Below, piece after piece: positions 7,863 to 17,495 of a DNA stretch of 64,000 nucleotides. Source of the stretch: an uncultured Roseburia sp. (lineage in GTDB: Bacteria; Bacillota; Clostridia; Lachnospirales; Lachnospiraceae); assembly GCA_934292805.1 (NCBI GenBank), contig CAKQXQ010000008.1:1-64000 (forward strand). Reading direction: 5' to 3'. Below the pieces are notes generated by a model. That model worked only from the letters and a program-made list of their open reading frames with translations. It was not told the DNA's origin and ran no database searches. Each line of letters begins with the position of its first letter. The stretch's first letter is position 1. Position numbers and translations under genes: made by a program.

Positions 7863-8897
7863 ATGAGTAAAAACTATGTAGATTATATTGTGGAAGAGAC
7901 AAAGAAAATCCTGTCTATTGACAGTCCATCCGGTTATACAAAAGAAGTCGCAGAATATGTGATGGGCGAGTACAAGAAGCTTGGCTATGAGCCAAAACTT
8001 ACTGTAAAAGGTGGTATTCTCGTAGCAATCGGTGGAAAAGATAAAGAAAATGCAGTGCAGTTAGAGGCACATATTGACACATTAGGTGCCATGGTGGCAG
8101 AGATTAAGGCAAATGGAAGACTTCGTGTAACACCGGTAGGAGGTATGAATGCAAACAATGCAGAAGCCGGAAACTGTAAAGTGATCACACGTTTCAATGG
8201 AAAATATGACGGAACTCTTCAGCTTATCAATGCATCCATCCATGTGAACGGGGAATACAATGATACAAAGAGAACCTTTCAGTCAGTGGAAGTGCTGTTA
8301 GACGAGAAAGTAAAGTCAAAGGAAGATGTGGAGAAGCTCGGTATCATGAATGGGGACTTTGTGTGCTTTGATCCGGGAACTACGGTGACAGAGTCCGGTT
8401 ACATCAAGAGCCGTTTCCTTGATGACAAATTAAGTGTAGGGATTTTGCTTGGCTATGCAAAGTACTTGAAAGAAGAAAATATTACACCGGATCGAATGAT
8501 CTATCAGCATATTACGGTATTTGAGGAAGTCGGACACGGCGGTGCTGCCTCTATCCCGGAAGGTGTGACAGAAGTTATTTCTGTAGATATGGGATGTGTC
8601 GGTGAAGGATTATCCTGTGATGAAACACAGGTGTCTATCTGTGCAAAAGACAGCCATGGACCATATCATTATGATGTGGTGAACGGACTTGTGAAGGCCG
8701 CAAAAGAGAATAATATTGACTATGCGATCGATGTATATCCATACTATGGATCCGATGCAGATGTTGCATTAACTGCAGGATATGATGTGCGGCACGGACT
8801 GATCGGTGCCGGGGTCTATGCATCACATGGTTATGAGAGAAGCCATGTTGACGGAGTAAAAAATACCTTCGAACTTCTGAAAGCTTATCTCGGATAA
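7863..8897 (+). CDS. M42 family metallopeptidase (aminopeptidase)
   Basis: The 344-residue protein has the co-catalytic zinc motifs of peptidase family M42. These are QLEAHIDTLGAMV (first His and Asp), SRFLDDKLSVGILL (bridging Asp), and VFEEVGHGGAA (catalytic Glu pair). VDMGCVG and SHGYERSH supply the remaining ligands. Such cytoplasmic aminopeptidases form large dodecamers that trim peptides. AAAGGAG lies about 7 nt before the ATG. Confidence 0.93.
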   Translation: MSKNYVDYIVEETKKILSIDSPSGYTKEVAEYVMGEYKKLGYEPKLTVKGGILVAIGGKDKENAVQLEAHIDTLGAMVAEIKANGRLRVTPVGGMNANNAEAGNCKVITRFNGKYDGTLQLINASIHVNGEYNDTKRTFQSVEVLLDEKVKSKEDVEKLGIMNGDFVCFDPGTTVTESGYIKSRFLDDKLSVGILLGYAKYLKEENITPDRMIYQHITVFEEVGHGGAASIPEGVTEVISVDMGCVGEGLSCDETQVSICAKDSHGPYHYDVVNGLVKAAKENNIDYAIDVYPYYGSDADVALTAGYDVRHGLIGAGVYASHGYERSHVDGVKNTFELLKAYLG

Positions 8898-8957
8898 AAA
8901 GAAAACAGTGGAACTTGCTGAACAGATCGAATGGCTGGCAGAAGGGGGAGAGGCGAG

Positions 8958-9857
8958 ATGATACAGGTTCACAATCTGAAGAAGAAATTTGACCATTTTC
9001 AGGCATTAGACGGTGTCGAAATGTATGTAGGAAAAGGTGAGATATATGGTCTGGTAGGACCAAACGGTGCGGGAAAATCAACCTTGATAAGACATCTTAC
9101 AGGCGTTTACAGACCGGATGAAGGAGAGATACTCATTGATGGAGAACCGGTTTATGAGAATCGCAGGGTCAAGGAGAAGATAGCATATATTCCGGATGAA
9201 CTGTTTTACTTCATGCAGGCTGATACAATGGAGATGAAACGTTTTTATGAAGGGATATATCCAGGGTTTGACTCTGAGCTTTTTTATAAAATGCAGGAAT
9301 TCTTTCCTACGATCGATGTAAAACGCAATATCAGAAGACTGTCGAAGGGAATGCAAAAGCAGGTTGCCTTCTGGCTTGCAATCTGCTGCAAACCGGAACT
9401 TATGATCCTGGATGAGCCGGTAGACGGGCTGGATCCTGTTATGAGGCGACAGGTATGGAGTATTTTAATGTCTGAGGTAGCAAAACGCCAGATGACAGTG
9501 TTGGTTTCCTCACACAATTTAAGAGAACTGGAGGATACGTGCGATCATGTCGGGATCATGCATCATGGAAAAGTTATGATCGAGCGGTCATTAAAAGATC
9601 TTCAGGGAAATATTTCAAAGATACAGGTAGCCTGTCAGAGTGGAGTTCCAAAGCTTCCAGATCGGTTTGAGATCCTTCATATGGCGAATACAGGACGTGT
9701 ATATACACTGATCGTAAAAGGAGATCCGAGAGAGGCGGAAGAGATTTTGCTGAAAGAAAATCCGACGATCGTGGATGTCCTGCCGCTCACGCTGGAAGAA
9801 ATCTTTATCTACGAGATGGGAGGTGCAGATTATGATGTCAAAGATATCTTATTTTAA
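8958..9857 (+). CDS. ABC transporter ATP-binding protein (YtrB-like)
   Basis: I choose the start at 8958 (MIQVHNLKKKF), with GGGGGAGAGG upstream. The 299-residue protein has Walker A GPNGAGKSTL, signature RLSKGMQKQVAF, Walker B LMILDEPVDGLDP and the switch histidine in VSSHNLRELED. The signature is the RLSKGM variant typical of exporters paired with ABC-2 type permeases. It overlaps the following permease gene by 26 nt and must be cotranslated with it. Related Firmicute operons usually start with a GntR-family repressor; none is present here. Confidence 0.93.
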   Translation: MIQVHNLKKKFDHFQALDGVEMYVGKGEIYGLVGPNGAGKSTLIRHLTGVYRPDEGEILIDGEPVYENRRVKEKIAYIPDELFYFMQADTMEMKRFYEGIYPGFDSELFYKMQEFFPTIDVKRNIRRLSKGMQKQVAFWLAICCKPELMILDEPVDGLDPVMRRQVWSILMSEVAKRQMTVLVSSHNLRELEDTCDHVGIMHHGKVMIERSLKDLQGNISKIQVACQSGVPKLPDRFEILHMANTGRVYTLIVKGDPREAEEILLKENPTIVDVLPLTLEEIFIYEMGGADYDVKDILF

Positions 9858-11745
9858 TAAGACAATTTTTAAAAAGAATATGACCCATTTCTGGCCACTC
9901 TGGGCGTTTTATTTTTGCGTACTCTTATATCTGCTGCCGATGTCACTCTGGTTAAATATGCAAAGCTACCGTACCTGGGATTCTTATACAGCATCCCAGA
10001 TCCAGCAGATGGTAATCTGGCAGACCTTTGAGCGGGCAATGAATCCATTGTTTACGTTCCTGTTTGCCATTTTCGCAGTCATGGCGACTTTTTCTTATCT
10101 GTATTCTGCAAAAAGTACCAATATGATGCATGCACTTCCGGTGAACAGACTGGAGCTGTTTGTGACGAATTTTATTTCTGCAGCAGCATTTATGATACTT
10201 CCGCAGCTTATTATATTTGTGATCTCAATTTTTTCGTGTATGGCCTTACATATCACAAACCTGGAGTATATTCTGTACTGGCTGGGGGCTACAGCAGGAA
10301 TTACCTTTTTTGCACTGGCACTTGGTGTATTTGCGGCGATGTTTACAGGACAGCTGATCGCATTGCCATGTTACTATTTTATTATCAATTTTCTGTACGT
10401 AGGATGCAGCTACCTGATCACAATTTTGATCCAGGCATGCTGTTTTGGTGTTGTAGATGCATGGAATCCGGGAAAAACATGCATTTTGTCGCCGATATAT
10501 TATCTGAATAATAACCTCAGGCTAAAGAGGGCATATGATAAAAACTATGAAATCACAGGGATCAGCCTCACAGGAGGCCATCTGGTGCTGGTTTATATGA
10601 TTGTTGGAATTTTTCTGTTGGTAGCAGCGTATCATCTTTACCGGAGAAGACAGCTTGAGACAGCCGGTGATCTTATTACGATGAACTGGATCAAACCTAT
10701 TTTCCGCTGCGGGGCAGGAATCTGTTTTGGAATTGCAGGCGGTATTTTGGTGACCAATACTGTGAGATACAGAAATTCATACAAAGGAAAGGATTATATT
10801 CTACTGTTGATCATGATTCTTGTGGTCGAGCTGATCGTTTTTTTTGCAGCAGAAATGCTGATACAAAAAAACTTCAGGGTATTCCGGAAAAAGAGGATAG
10901 CAGAATGGGCGTTACTCGCAGTATTTACCGGAACATTGGTAGGTATGTTTGAATTTGATATATTTGGAATCGAGGGGATGATCCCGGAGATATCAGATGT
11001 GGATATGGCAGTGACGAATTTTGATTATACGATCCAATATAAAGGAGAGGACATTGCAGATGTGATCCGTATTCAGAAAGAAATCCTGGATCGGAAAGAA
11101 GAGGTTGTGGCAGATGAGAAGTCAATGGCTTTGAATATTGCTTATTATATGAAAGATGGAAGTGTGATCACAAGATCTTACCCGGTTATGGTAGATTATG
11201 ACAGTGTTTCCAGTGAAGATACGATCGTTTCAAAACTGATCGCTGTTGAGACCGACCCGGATCATCTGATGTCTTATATCTTCGGCACAAATTACAAAAC
11301 CAATGAGTATTATGCCGGAAATATCAGGTTTTATGATGAAAGCGGACGTGAAGATGAATACCGTTTTACAGAGGATGAGATGAAAGATATGATAGATGCC
11401 ATTATGTGTGATATGAAGGAAGGGAATATCAATAAATATGAACTTTATTCATTGATGGCATACGACGAAGATTTTTATAAACAGCAATATGATTCGGCAA
11501 TTATGATTAATTATTATAATCCGGATGGGGTACGCTGGACAGATATGGATTATGTTTATGAGGAATTGTCGGCAGAAGATGGTATATGGAAAGAAACAAC
11601 TTCCTATTATGATACAAATGGAAGTGCATATCTTAACTTTGGATCAGACTGTACCAACATCGTGAACACGCTGAAAAAGCTGGGAATCGTGAACAAAGAT
11701 CGACAGCTTCGCACATATGAAGGATATCCGACACATGCGGAATAG
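9832..11745 (+). CDS. ABC-2 type permease with large C-terminal extracytoplasmic region (DUF6449-like)
   Basis: I choose the tandem ATG at 9832, preceded by GGGAGGTG, giving about 638 residues. The N-terminal two thirds hold about 8 hydrophobic segments, interrupted by ANMMHALPVNRLELF-like cytoplasmic loops typical of ABC-2 permeases of the YtrC/D kind. After the last segment (about residue 400) a hydrophilic domain follows, rich in Tyr and Asp. It is probably the DUF6449 domain, but I cannot verify that. It must work with the overlapping ATPase gene. The substrate is unknown; related pairs act in drug or bacteriocin resistance. Confidence 0.85.
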   Translation: MMSKISYFNKTIFKKNMTHFWPLWAFYFCVLLYLLPMSLWLNMQSYRTWDSYTASQIQQMVIWQTFERAMNPLFTFLFAIFAVMATFSYLYSAKSTNMMHALPVNRLELFVTNFISAAAFMILPQLIIFVISIFSCMALHITNLEYILYWLGATAGITFFALALGVFAAMFTGQLIALPCYYFIINFLYVGCSYLITILIQACCFGVVDAWNPGKTCILSPIYYLNNNLRLKRAYDKNYEITGISLTGGHLVLVYMIVGIFLLVAAYHLYRRRQLETAGDLITMNWIKPIFRCGAGICFGIAGGILVTNTVRYRNSYKGKDYILLLIMILVVELIVFFAAEMLIQKNFRVFRKKRIAEWALLAVFTGTLVGMFEFDIFGIEGMIPEISDVDMAVTNFDYTIQYKGEDIADVIRIQKEILDRKEEVVADEKSMALNIAYYMKDGSVITRSYPVMVDYDSVSSEDTIVSKLIAVETDPDHLMSYIFGTNYKTNEYYAGNIRFYDESGREDEYRFTEDEMKDMIDAIMCDMKEGNINKYELYSLMAYDEDFYKQQYDSAIMINYYNPDGVRWTDMDYVYEELSAEDGIWKETTSYYDTNGSAYLNFGSDCTNIVNTLKKLGIVNKDRQLRTYEGYPTHAE

Positions 11746-11760
11746 GAAACATATAATTCG

Positions 11761-11798
11761 AAAAAAGATGGAATAAATATTGTTATTCCATCTTTTTT
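11761..11798 (+). terminator. bidirectional-type intrinsic terminator
   Basis: Perfect 16-bp arms start AAAAAAGATGG (11761-11776) and end TCTTTTTT (11783-11798), with a 6-nt loop. It closes the ABC transporter operon. Confidence 0.93.
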
Positions 11799-11914
11799 AT
11801 TGTAAACTGTTATTGTTATTTTTAGTATAAGGGAAATTTTGCGGAATTTTCAATTTGCGGAAATAGGTGTGAGTTTCCGTGACAGATTATGTATATGAGA
11901 AAAGGAGTAAATAG

Positions 11915-13243
11915 ATGAGTAAACCAGTAGTAGCAATCGTCGGACGCCCGAACGTTGGAAAGTCTACGTTATTTAACGCTCTCGCAGGGGAACGCATTTC
12001 CATTGTTAAGGATACACCGGGTGTTACAAGAGACCGTATTTATGCAGAAGTTTCCTGGCTGAACCATAATTTTACAATGATCGATACCGGAGGTATTGAG
12101 CCGGACAGCAGGGATATTATTTTATCACAGATGAGAGAACAGGCAGAGATCGCGATCGCAACAGCAGACGTGATCATTTTCTTAACGGACGTCAGGCAGG
12201 GACTTCAGGATTCTGATTCTAAAGTTGCGGATATGTTAAGACGCTCCGGCAAGCCGGTCGTACTTGTTGTGAACAAAGTAGACAGCTTTGAGAAGTATAT
12301 GGCAGATGTATATGAGTTCTACAATCTTGGAATCGGAGATCCATTCCCGGTTTCTGCAGCTTCCATGTTAGGACTTGGAGATATGCTTGACGAAGTGGTA
12401 AAACACTTCCCGGAATACAATGAATCGGAAGAGGAAGATGACAGACCAAAAATCGCGATCATCGGAAAGCCGAACGTAGGAAAATCATCCCTCATCAATA
12501 AGCTGGCACAGGAAGACCGTGTGATCGTATCTGACATTGCCGGTACGACAAGAGATGCGATCGATACTGATATCAAATATAACGGAAGAGAATATGTATT
12601 TATTGATACTGCGGGATTAAGACGTAAGAATAAAATCAAGGAAGAAATCGAACGTTACAGTATCATCCGTGCAGTTACAGCAGTAGAACGTGCCGATGTG
12701 TGCATTATCGTTATTGATGCAACGGAAGGTGTCACAGAGCAGGATGCCAAGATCGCCGGAATCGCACATGACCGGGGAAAAGGTATCATTATCGCAGTGA
12801 ATAAGTGGGATGCGATCGAGAAAGATGATAAGACAATCTATCGTCATACCGAAAAGATCCGTGATATTTTAAGCTTTATGCCTTATGCAGAGATCATATT
12901 TATTTCTGCAAAATCCGGTCAGCGTCTCAATAAGATTTTTGAGACGATCGATGTTGTTATTGAGAACAACAGCATGCGTGTGGCAACCGGTGTCTTGAAT
13001 GAGATTGTGACAGAAGCAGTTGCCATGCAGCAGCCGCCTTCAGATAAAGGCAAGAGACTCCGTATTTACTATACGACACAGGTTGCTGTAAAACCACCGA
13101 CATTTGTTATCTTCGTTAATGATAAGCAGCTGATGCATTTCTCTTATACACGTTATCTCGAAAACAGGATCCGTGATACATTCGGATTCAGAGGAACTGC
13201 ATTGAGATTTATCATCCGTGAGAGAAAGGAAAAAGATCAATGA
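11915..13243 (+). CDS. der: ribosome biogenesis GTPase Der (EngA)
   Basis: The 442-residue protein has two tandem GTPase domains. The first has GRPNVGKST near residue 10 and DTPGVTRDR. The second has GKPNVGKSSL near residue 186 and DIAGTTRDAID. A C-terminal KH-like domain follows, containing RIYYTTQVAVKPPTFVIFVN. Der acts in 50S assembly. AAAAGGAG precedes the ATG. It starts the der-plsY-gpsA cluster, with a 4-nt overlap to plsY. Confidence 0.97.
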   Translation: MSKPVVAIVGRPNVGKSTLFNALAGERISIVKDTPGVTRDRIYAEVSWLNHNFTMIDTGGIEPDSRDIILSQMREQAEIAIATADVIIFLTDVRQGLQDSDSKVADMLRRSGKPVVLVVNKVDSFEKYMADVYEFYNLGIGDPFPVSAASMLGLGDMLDEVVKHFPEYNESEEEDDRPKIAIIGKPNVGKSSLINKLAQEDRVIVSDIAGTTRDAIDTDIKYNGREYVFIDTAGLRRKNKIKEEIERYSIIRAVTAVERADVCIIVIDATEGVTEQDAKIAGIAHDRGKGIIIAVNKWDAIEKDDKTIYRHTEKIRDILSFMPYAEIIFISAKSGQRLNKIFETIDVVIENNSMRVATGVLNEIVTEAVAMQQPPSDKGKRLRIYYTTQVAVKPPTFVIFVNDKQLMHFSYTRYLENRIRDTFGFRGTALRFIIRERKEKDQ

Positions 13244-13884
13244 TTATTGCAAGAGTAATAGCCATAGCCATTGGTTATGTCTGTGGATTATTCGAGACAG
13301 GTTATTTCTATGGAAAGAAGAATGGGGTAGATATCCGTACAAAAGGAAGCGGTAATTCAGGTGCAACGAATACACTGCGTACTTTTGGCTGGAAGGCAGG
13401 TCTTATTACCTGTGCAGGAGATGTTCTAAAGACTGTGATCGCGGTTTGCATCGTGAAGGTTATATTTGGAAAGACATACAGTGAGAACCTCATTCTGTTG
13501 GAACTTTATGCAGGATTTGGAGCTGTGCTCGGACACGATTTCCCATGTTTTATGAAATTTAAAGGCGGAAAGGGAGTAGCCAGTACAGGAGGAATGGTGC
13601 TGGCAGTATTTCCAATCGTTGCTCCGGTCAGCCTTGGAATATTTTTTGCGATCAGTGCAGTTACAAAGTATGTGTCTCTGGGGTCGATCATCGGTCTGCT
13701 CAGTGTCATTATCCAGGTAGTGATTTACGGACAGCTTGGCATTATTCAGATACCATTGGCTGTCAGAACAGAGTTTTACATACTGACAGCATGCTTTAGT
13801 ATTCTCGGAATATGGCAGCACCGTGCCAATATCAGACGCCTTTTAAATGGCACAGAGAATAAGCTTGGAGCAAAGAAAAAGTAA
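13240..13884 (+). CDS. plsY: glycerol-3-phosphate acyltransferase PlsY
   Basis: The 214-residue integral membrane protein has the PlsY motifs GSGNSGATNTLRTFG (phosphate loop), GHDFPCFMKFKGGKGVA and the YVSLGSI region. It transfers acyl from acyl-phosphate to glycerol-3-phosphate, the first step of phospholipid synthesis. Its ATG overlaps the der stop (ATGA), indicating translational coupling. The next gene makes its substrate, glycerol-3-phosphate. Confidence 0.96.
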   Translation: MIIARVIAIAIGYVCGLFETGYFYGKKNGVDIRTKGSGNSGATNTLRTFGWKAGLITCAGDVLKTVIAVCIVKVIFGKTYSENLILLELYAGFGAVLGHDFPCFMKFKGGKGVASTGGMVLAVFPIVAPVSLGIFFAISAVTKYVSLGSIIGLLSVIIQVVIYGQLGIIQIPLAVRTEFYILTACFSILGIWQHRANIRRLLNGTENKLGAKKK

Positions 13885-13911
13885 TATTTTAATGATTTGG
13901 AGATGAAGAAA

Positions 13912-14925
13912 ATGGCAAAAGTTGCAGTCATCGGAGCAGGAAGCTGGGGAATCGCCCTTGCAAAAGTACTGCATACCAATGGTAATTCAGTGACAGTATG
14001 GTCGATCGTAGAAGATGAGATCACTATGCTGCGCGAAAAGCACGAACATATACAGAAGCTTCCGGGTGTAAAGCTTCCATATGATATGGAGTTTACAACA
14101 GATCTTGGACAGGCGATAGAAGGGAAAGAATACTTAATCCTTGCTGTACCGTCTGTATTTACAAGAAGTACAGCAAAGAGCATGGCACCTTTTGTAAAAG
14201 AAGGACAGATTATTGTATGTGTGGCAAAAGGAATTGAGGAAGAGACACTGATGCCGCTTACAGATATTGTGGAACAGGAGATCCCGCAGGCAGACGTTGC
14301 GGTTATGTGCGGACCAAGTCATGCAGAGGAAGTAGGGATCGGACTTCCGACCACAGTTGTTGCAGGTGCAAAAAAACGTGCAGTGGCAGAAGGCATTCAG
14401 GATATTTTTATGAACAGTGTGTTCCGCGTGTATACAAGCCCGGATGTACTTGGTATGGAGCTTGGCGGCTCTTTGAAGAACGTCATTGCTCTGGCAGCCG
14501 GAATGGCGGATGGCCTTGGATATGGAGACAATACAAAAGCAGCACTTATTACCAGAGGAATGTTCGAGATGAATAAGCTTGCTATGGTGATGGGAGCAAA
14601 TCAGGAGACATTAAACGGACTTACCGGAATCGGTGATCTGATCGTAACCTGTGAGAGTAAGCACAGCCGTAACCGTAAGGCAGGAATGCTGATCGGACAG
14701 GGATATACCATGCAGCAGGCAATGGATGAAGTAAAAATGGTCGTTGAAGGTGTATATTCTGCAAAAGCAGCAATTGCACTTGCTAGGAAATACGGAGTGG
14801 ATATGCCGATTATTGAAGAGGTTAACAAAGTATTGTTCGAAGACAAGCCGGCAAAAGAGGCTGTGAATGACCTGATGCTTCGGGATAAGAAAATGGAACA
14901 TGGCAATCTGGACTGGGAGGATTAA
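13912..14925 (+). CDS. gpsA: glycerol-3-phosphate dehydrogenase [NAD(P)+]
   Basis: I place the start at 13912 (MAKVAVIGAGSWG), with GGAGATG 6 nt upstream; an upstream TTG is possible. The 337-residue product has the N-terminal dinucleotide-binding GAGSWGIALAKVL and VAKGIEEETLMPL. It also has CGPSHAEEVGIGLPT, the catalytic lysine in GGSLKNVIALAAGMADG, and NGLTGIGDLIVTC. It reduces dihydroxyacetone phosphate to glycerol-3-phosphate for phospholipid synthesis. The location after plsY makes metabolic sense. Confidence 0.96.
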   Translation: MAKVAVIGAGSWGIALAKVLHTNGNSVTVWSIVEDEITMLREKHEHIQKLPGVKLPYDMEFTTDLGQAIEGKEYLILAVPSVFTRSTAKSMAPFVKEGQIIVCVAKGIEEETLMPLTDIVEQEIPQADVAVMCGPSHAEEVGIGLPTTVVAGAKKRAVAEGIQDIFMNSVFRVYTSPDVLGMELGGSLKNVIALAAGMADGLGYGDNTKAALITRGMFEMNKLAMVMGANQETLNGLTGIGDLIVTCESKHSRNRKAGMLIGQGYTMQQAMDEVKMVVEGVYSAKAAIALARKYGVDMPIIEEVNKVLFEDKPAKEAVNDLMLRDKKMEHGNLDWED

Positions 14926-14974
14926 GCAATCGTTATAAATTTATCAGACAGATTGTTCCGGAATGGAGAATAGA

Positions 14975-15412
14975 ATGAAAATAAATGTTAAGAAACTAAG
15001 TGAAGATGCAGTGCTTCCAACAAGAGGAAGCAGTCAGGCGGCGGGATATGACCTTTATGCAAAAAGCACAGAGGACACAGTGATCCCACCACACAAAACA
15101 GTCATGGTTGGTACAGGACTTGCAATGGAAATCCCGGAAGGATATTTCGGTGCGATCTTTGCAAGAAGCGGTCTTGCCTCCAAGCAGGGGCTGCGCCCGG
15201 CAAACTGTGTCGGAGTCGTAGATTCTGATTACCGGGGAGAATTTATGATCGCCTTACATAACGATACGGACGAGGAACGTGTGATCGCAGGAAAAGAACG
15301 TATTGCACAGATGGTGGTTGTTCCGTATCTTTCTGTCGAATTTGAGGAAGTGGAAGAACTCAATGAGACAGAGCGTGGGGAAGGTGGATTTGGTTCTACC
15401 GGAAGAAAATAA
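14975..15412 (+). CDS. dut: deoxyuridine 5'-triphosphate nucleotidohydrolase
   Basis: All five motifs of a trimeric dUTPase are visible: AGYDLYA, ARSGLASKQGL, GVVDSDYRGE, ERIAQMVVVP, and the C-terminal P-loop-like ERGEGGFGSTG. The enzyme hydrolyses dUTP to dUMP, keeping uracil out of DNA and feeding dTMP synthesis. I favour the ATG at 14975; an in-frame ATG at 14963 is possible because the GGAG sits between them. Length is then 145 residues, normal for the family. Confidence 0.96.
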   Translation: MKINVKKLSEDAVLPTRGSSQAAGYDLYAKSTEDTVIPPHKTVMVGTGLAMEIPEGYFGAIFARSGLASKQGLRPANCVGVVDSDYRGEFMIALHNDTDEERVIAGKERIAQMVVVPYLSVEFEEVEELNETERGEGGFGSTGRK

Positions 15413-15460
15413 ATACATCCGGTCAAAATCGGAATAATTGGGTTAAGGAGGTATTTTATT

Positions 15461-16102
15461 ATGGAAGACAGAATGTTAAAGTTTTATTCAAAAGAGAGCA
15501 ACATGGTTGCGATCCATGCGATTCCAGGTCACTTTGCAACGAGCCATTCGCATATCAATTATTATATTGATATCACAAGCTTAAAGACGAGAATCCGGGA
15601 AGCAAAAGAAGCAGCACGTGTCTTATACCATAAGATTGGCAGAGTGCCATATGTGGATACGATCGTATGCATGGATGGCACGGAAGTGATCGGGGCATTT
15701 CTTGCAGAAGAGTTCGAAAAGGGAGAGATGGCATCGACAAACCGCCATGAGACCATATACGTGGTCGAACCGGAGATGAACAGCAACAATCAGCTTTTGT
15801 TCCGCGATAATATCAAGCCAAGCATCGCAGGAAAGCATGTTATCTTATTGTCTGCATCTACGACAACAGGGAAAACAATCCACAGAAGCCTTGAAGGAAT
15901 CCGTTATTATGGCGGGGTGATCGAGGCTGTGGCATCTGTATTCAGTACAGTAGAAGAGATGGACGGTTTTCCGGTGCACGCTGTGTTCCATGCGGAAGAT
16001 CTTCCAGGATATGCTGCTTATGCAGCCCAGAGCTGCCCATTCTGTGAAAAAGGGATCAAGCTGGACGCTGTGGTCAACGGATTTGGATATTCCAGGTTAT
16101 AA
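15461..16102 (+). CDS. orotate phosphoribosyltransferase-like protein
   Basis: The 213-residue protein resembles type I phosphoribosyltransferases. HVILLSASTTTGKTIHRSLE occupies the position of the PRPP-binding loop (usually VDDVITTG), and GGVIEAVASVFS follows. The acidic pair of the classical loop is replaced by Ser-Ala, so activity on orotate is uncertain. A short Cys pair, SCPFCEKG, lies near the C-terminus. It has a strong AGGAGG ribosome binding site (15446-15451). Related Lachnospiraceae genes are usually labelled orotate phosphoribosyltransferase; I regard that as tentative. Confidence 0.65.
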   Translation: MEDRMLKFYSKESNMVAIHAIPGHFATSHSHINYYIDITSLKTRIREAKEAARVLYHKIGRVPYVDTIVCMDGTEVIGAFLAEEFEKGEMASTNRHETIYVVEPEMNSNNQLLFRDNIKPSIAGKHVILLSASTTTGKTIHRSLEGIRYYGGVIEAVASVFSTVEEMDGFPVHAVFHAEDLPGYAAYAAQSCPFCEKGIKLDAVVNGFGYSRL

Positions 16103-16293
16103 AGAAACTTTTTCGTTAAAATGACGGAAATAGTAAAAAAAACAGTGCAAACTAACGAAACAGTCAAAAACACTGTAAGTTCCTACAAGAAATCAACGGA
16201 TTCTTTGTGGAGGTAACATATGGTGTTTTCGGCTGTTTTTTTGTATAGTAAATATATCAAATGAAACGCACAAATTTAGGAGGAATTAAACCA
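16103..16293 (+). promoter_or_regulatory. leader region of the msmX-like gene
   Basis: This 190-nt stretch has no gene. It contains ACAGTG and CACTGT arms (about 16142-16175), T-rich stretches and, at its 3' end, a strong AGGAGGA ribosome binding site. No clear -35/-10 pair was identified. Confidence 0.3.
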
Positions 16294-17406
16294 ATGGCAA
16301 GTTTATCTTTAAAAAATATCTGTAAAGTTTATCCTAACGGTTTTGAAGCTGTTAAGGATTTCAACCTTGAAGTAGAAGATCAGGAATTCATCATCTTCGT
16401 AGGACCATCCGGATGTGGTAAATCTACTACACTTCGTATGATCGCAGGTCTTGAAGAGATCTCTTCCGGAGAATTAAAAATCGACGGAAAGCTTGTAAAT
16501 GACGTAGAACCAAAAGACAGAGATATCGCAATGGTATTCCAGAACTACGCATTATATCCACATATGACTGTATTTGATAATATGGCATTCGGATTAAAAT
16601 TAAGAAAAGTACCAAAGGATGAGATCAAGAAAAAAGTTGAAGAAGCAGCTAAGATCCTTGACCTTGAGAAATTATTAGATCGTAAACCAAAGGCTTTATC
16701 CGGTGGACAGAGACAGCGTGTTGCTATGGGACGTGCAATCGTTCGTAATCCTAAGGTATTCCTTATGGACGAACCACTTTCCAACCTTGATGCAAAATTA
16801 CGTGTTCAGATGCGTTCTGAGATCGCTTCCTTACACAACAGATTAAAAGCAACAATCATCTACGTAACACATGACCAGACAGAGGCTATGACATTAGGTA
16901 CCAGAATCGTTGTATTAAAAGATGGTGTTATCATGCAGGTTGATTCTCCACAGAAATTATACAATGAGCCTAACAACTTATTCGTAGCCGGATTCATCGG
17001 ATCTCCTCAGATGAACTTCATTGATGCAGTATGTAAAGTAGAAGGCGAGAAAGTAACTCTTAACTTCGAGAAGACATCTGTTGTTCTTCCTCCAGCAAAA
17101 GCTAAGAAATTAATCGATGGCGGATATGATGGAAAGACTGTTGTTATGGGTATCAGACCAGAAGATATCGGTGATTCCCAGATCGAGATTGAAGCACACA
17201 AAGACGCTTCTTTCGAGACAGATGTAACAGGATATGAATTATTAGGTTCTGAAGTATTATTATACTTCAATGTTGCAGGAACAGCTATGACTGCAAAAGT
17301 TGACTCCAGAACATCAGCACGTATGGGCGATCATATCACATTAGCTCTTGATCCGGAGAAGATTCACTGCTTCGACAAAGAAACAGAATTGACAATTACC
17401 AACTAA
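16294..17406 (+). CDS. sugar ABC transporter ATPase, MsmX/UgpC type
   Basis: I place the start at 16294 (MASLSLKNICKVYPNGF), directly after AGGAGGAATTAAACCA. The 370-residue product has Walker A GPSGCGKSTTLR, Q-loop FQNYALYPHMT, signature LSGGQRQRVAMGRA, Walker B VFLMDEPLSNLDAKLR, and the C-terminal regulatory TOBE domain (GIRPEDI). MsmX-type ATPases energise several carbohydrate importers whose operons lack an ATPase. No permease or binding protein is adjacent, fitting that shared role. Codon choice favours TTA, AAC and ATC more than in the neighbours, which suggests high expression. The neighbouring regulator is of the sugar-diacid type. Confidence 0.93.
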   Translation: MASLSLKNICKVYPNGFEAVKDFNLEVEDQEFIIFVGPSGCGKSTTLRMIAGLEEISSGELKIDGKLVNDVEPKDRDIAMVFQNYALYPHMTVFDNMAFGLKLRKVPKDEIKKKVEEAAKILDLEKLLDRKPKALSGGQRQRVAMGRAIVRNPKVFLMDEPLSNLDAKLRVQMRSEIASLHNRLKATIIYVTHDQTEAMTLGTRIVVLKDGVIMQVDSPQKLYNEPNNLFVAGFIGSPQMNFIDAVCKVEGEKVTLNFEKTSVVLPPAKAKKLIDGGYDGKTVVMGIRPEDIGDSQIEIEAHKDASFETDVTGYELLGSEVLLYFNVAGTAMTAKVDSRTSARMGDHITLALDPEKIHCFDKETELTITN

Positions 17407-17436
17407 TTCGGTAAAATTAAATAAACTCAATGATAG

Positions 17437-17467
17437 AAACTGGGTGCATGATTTGTACCCAGTTTTT
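17437..17467 (+). terminator. intrinsic terminator after the msmX-like gene
   Basis: AAACTGGGT (17437-17445) pairs with ACCCAGTTT (17457-17465) around an 11-nt loop and runs into a T tract. Confidence 0.88.
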
Positions 17468-17495
17468 CTTTGTAGTCATAGTATTGAAAAAAGAG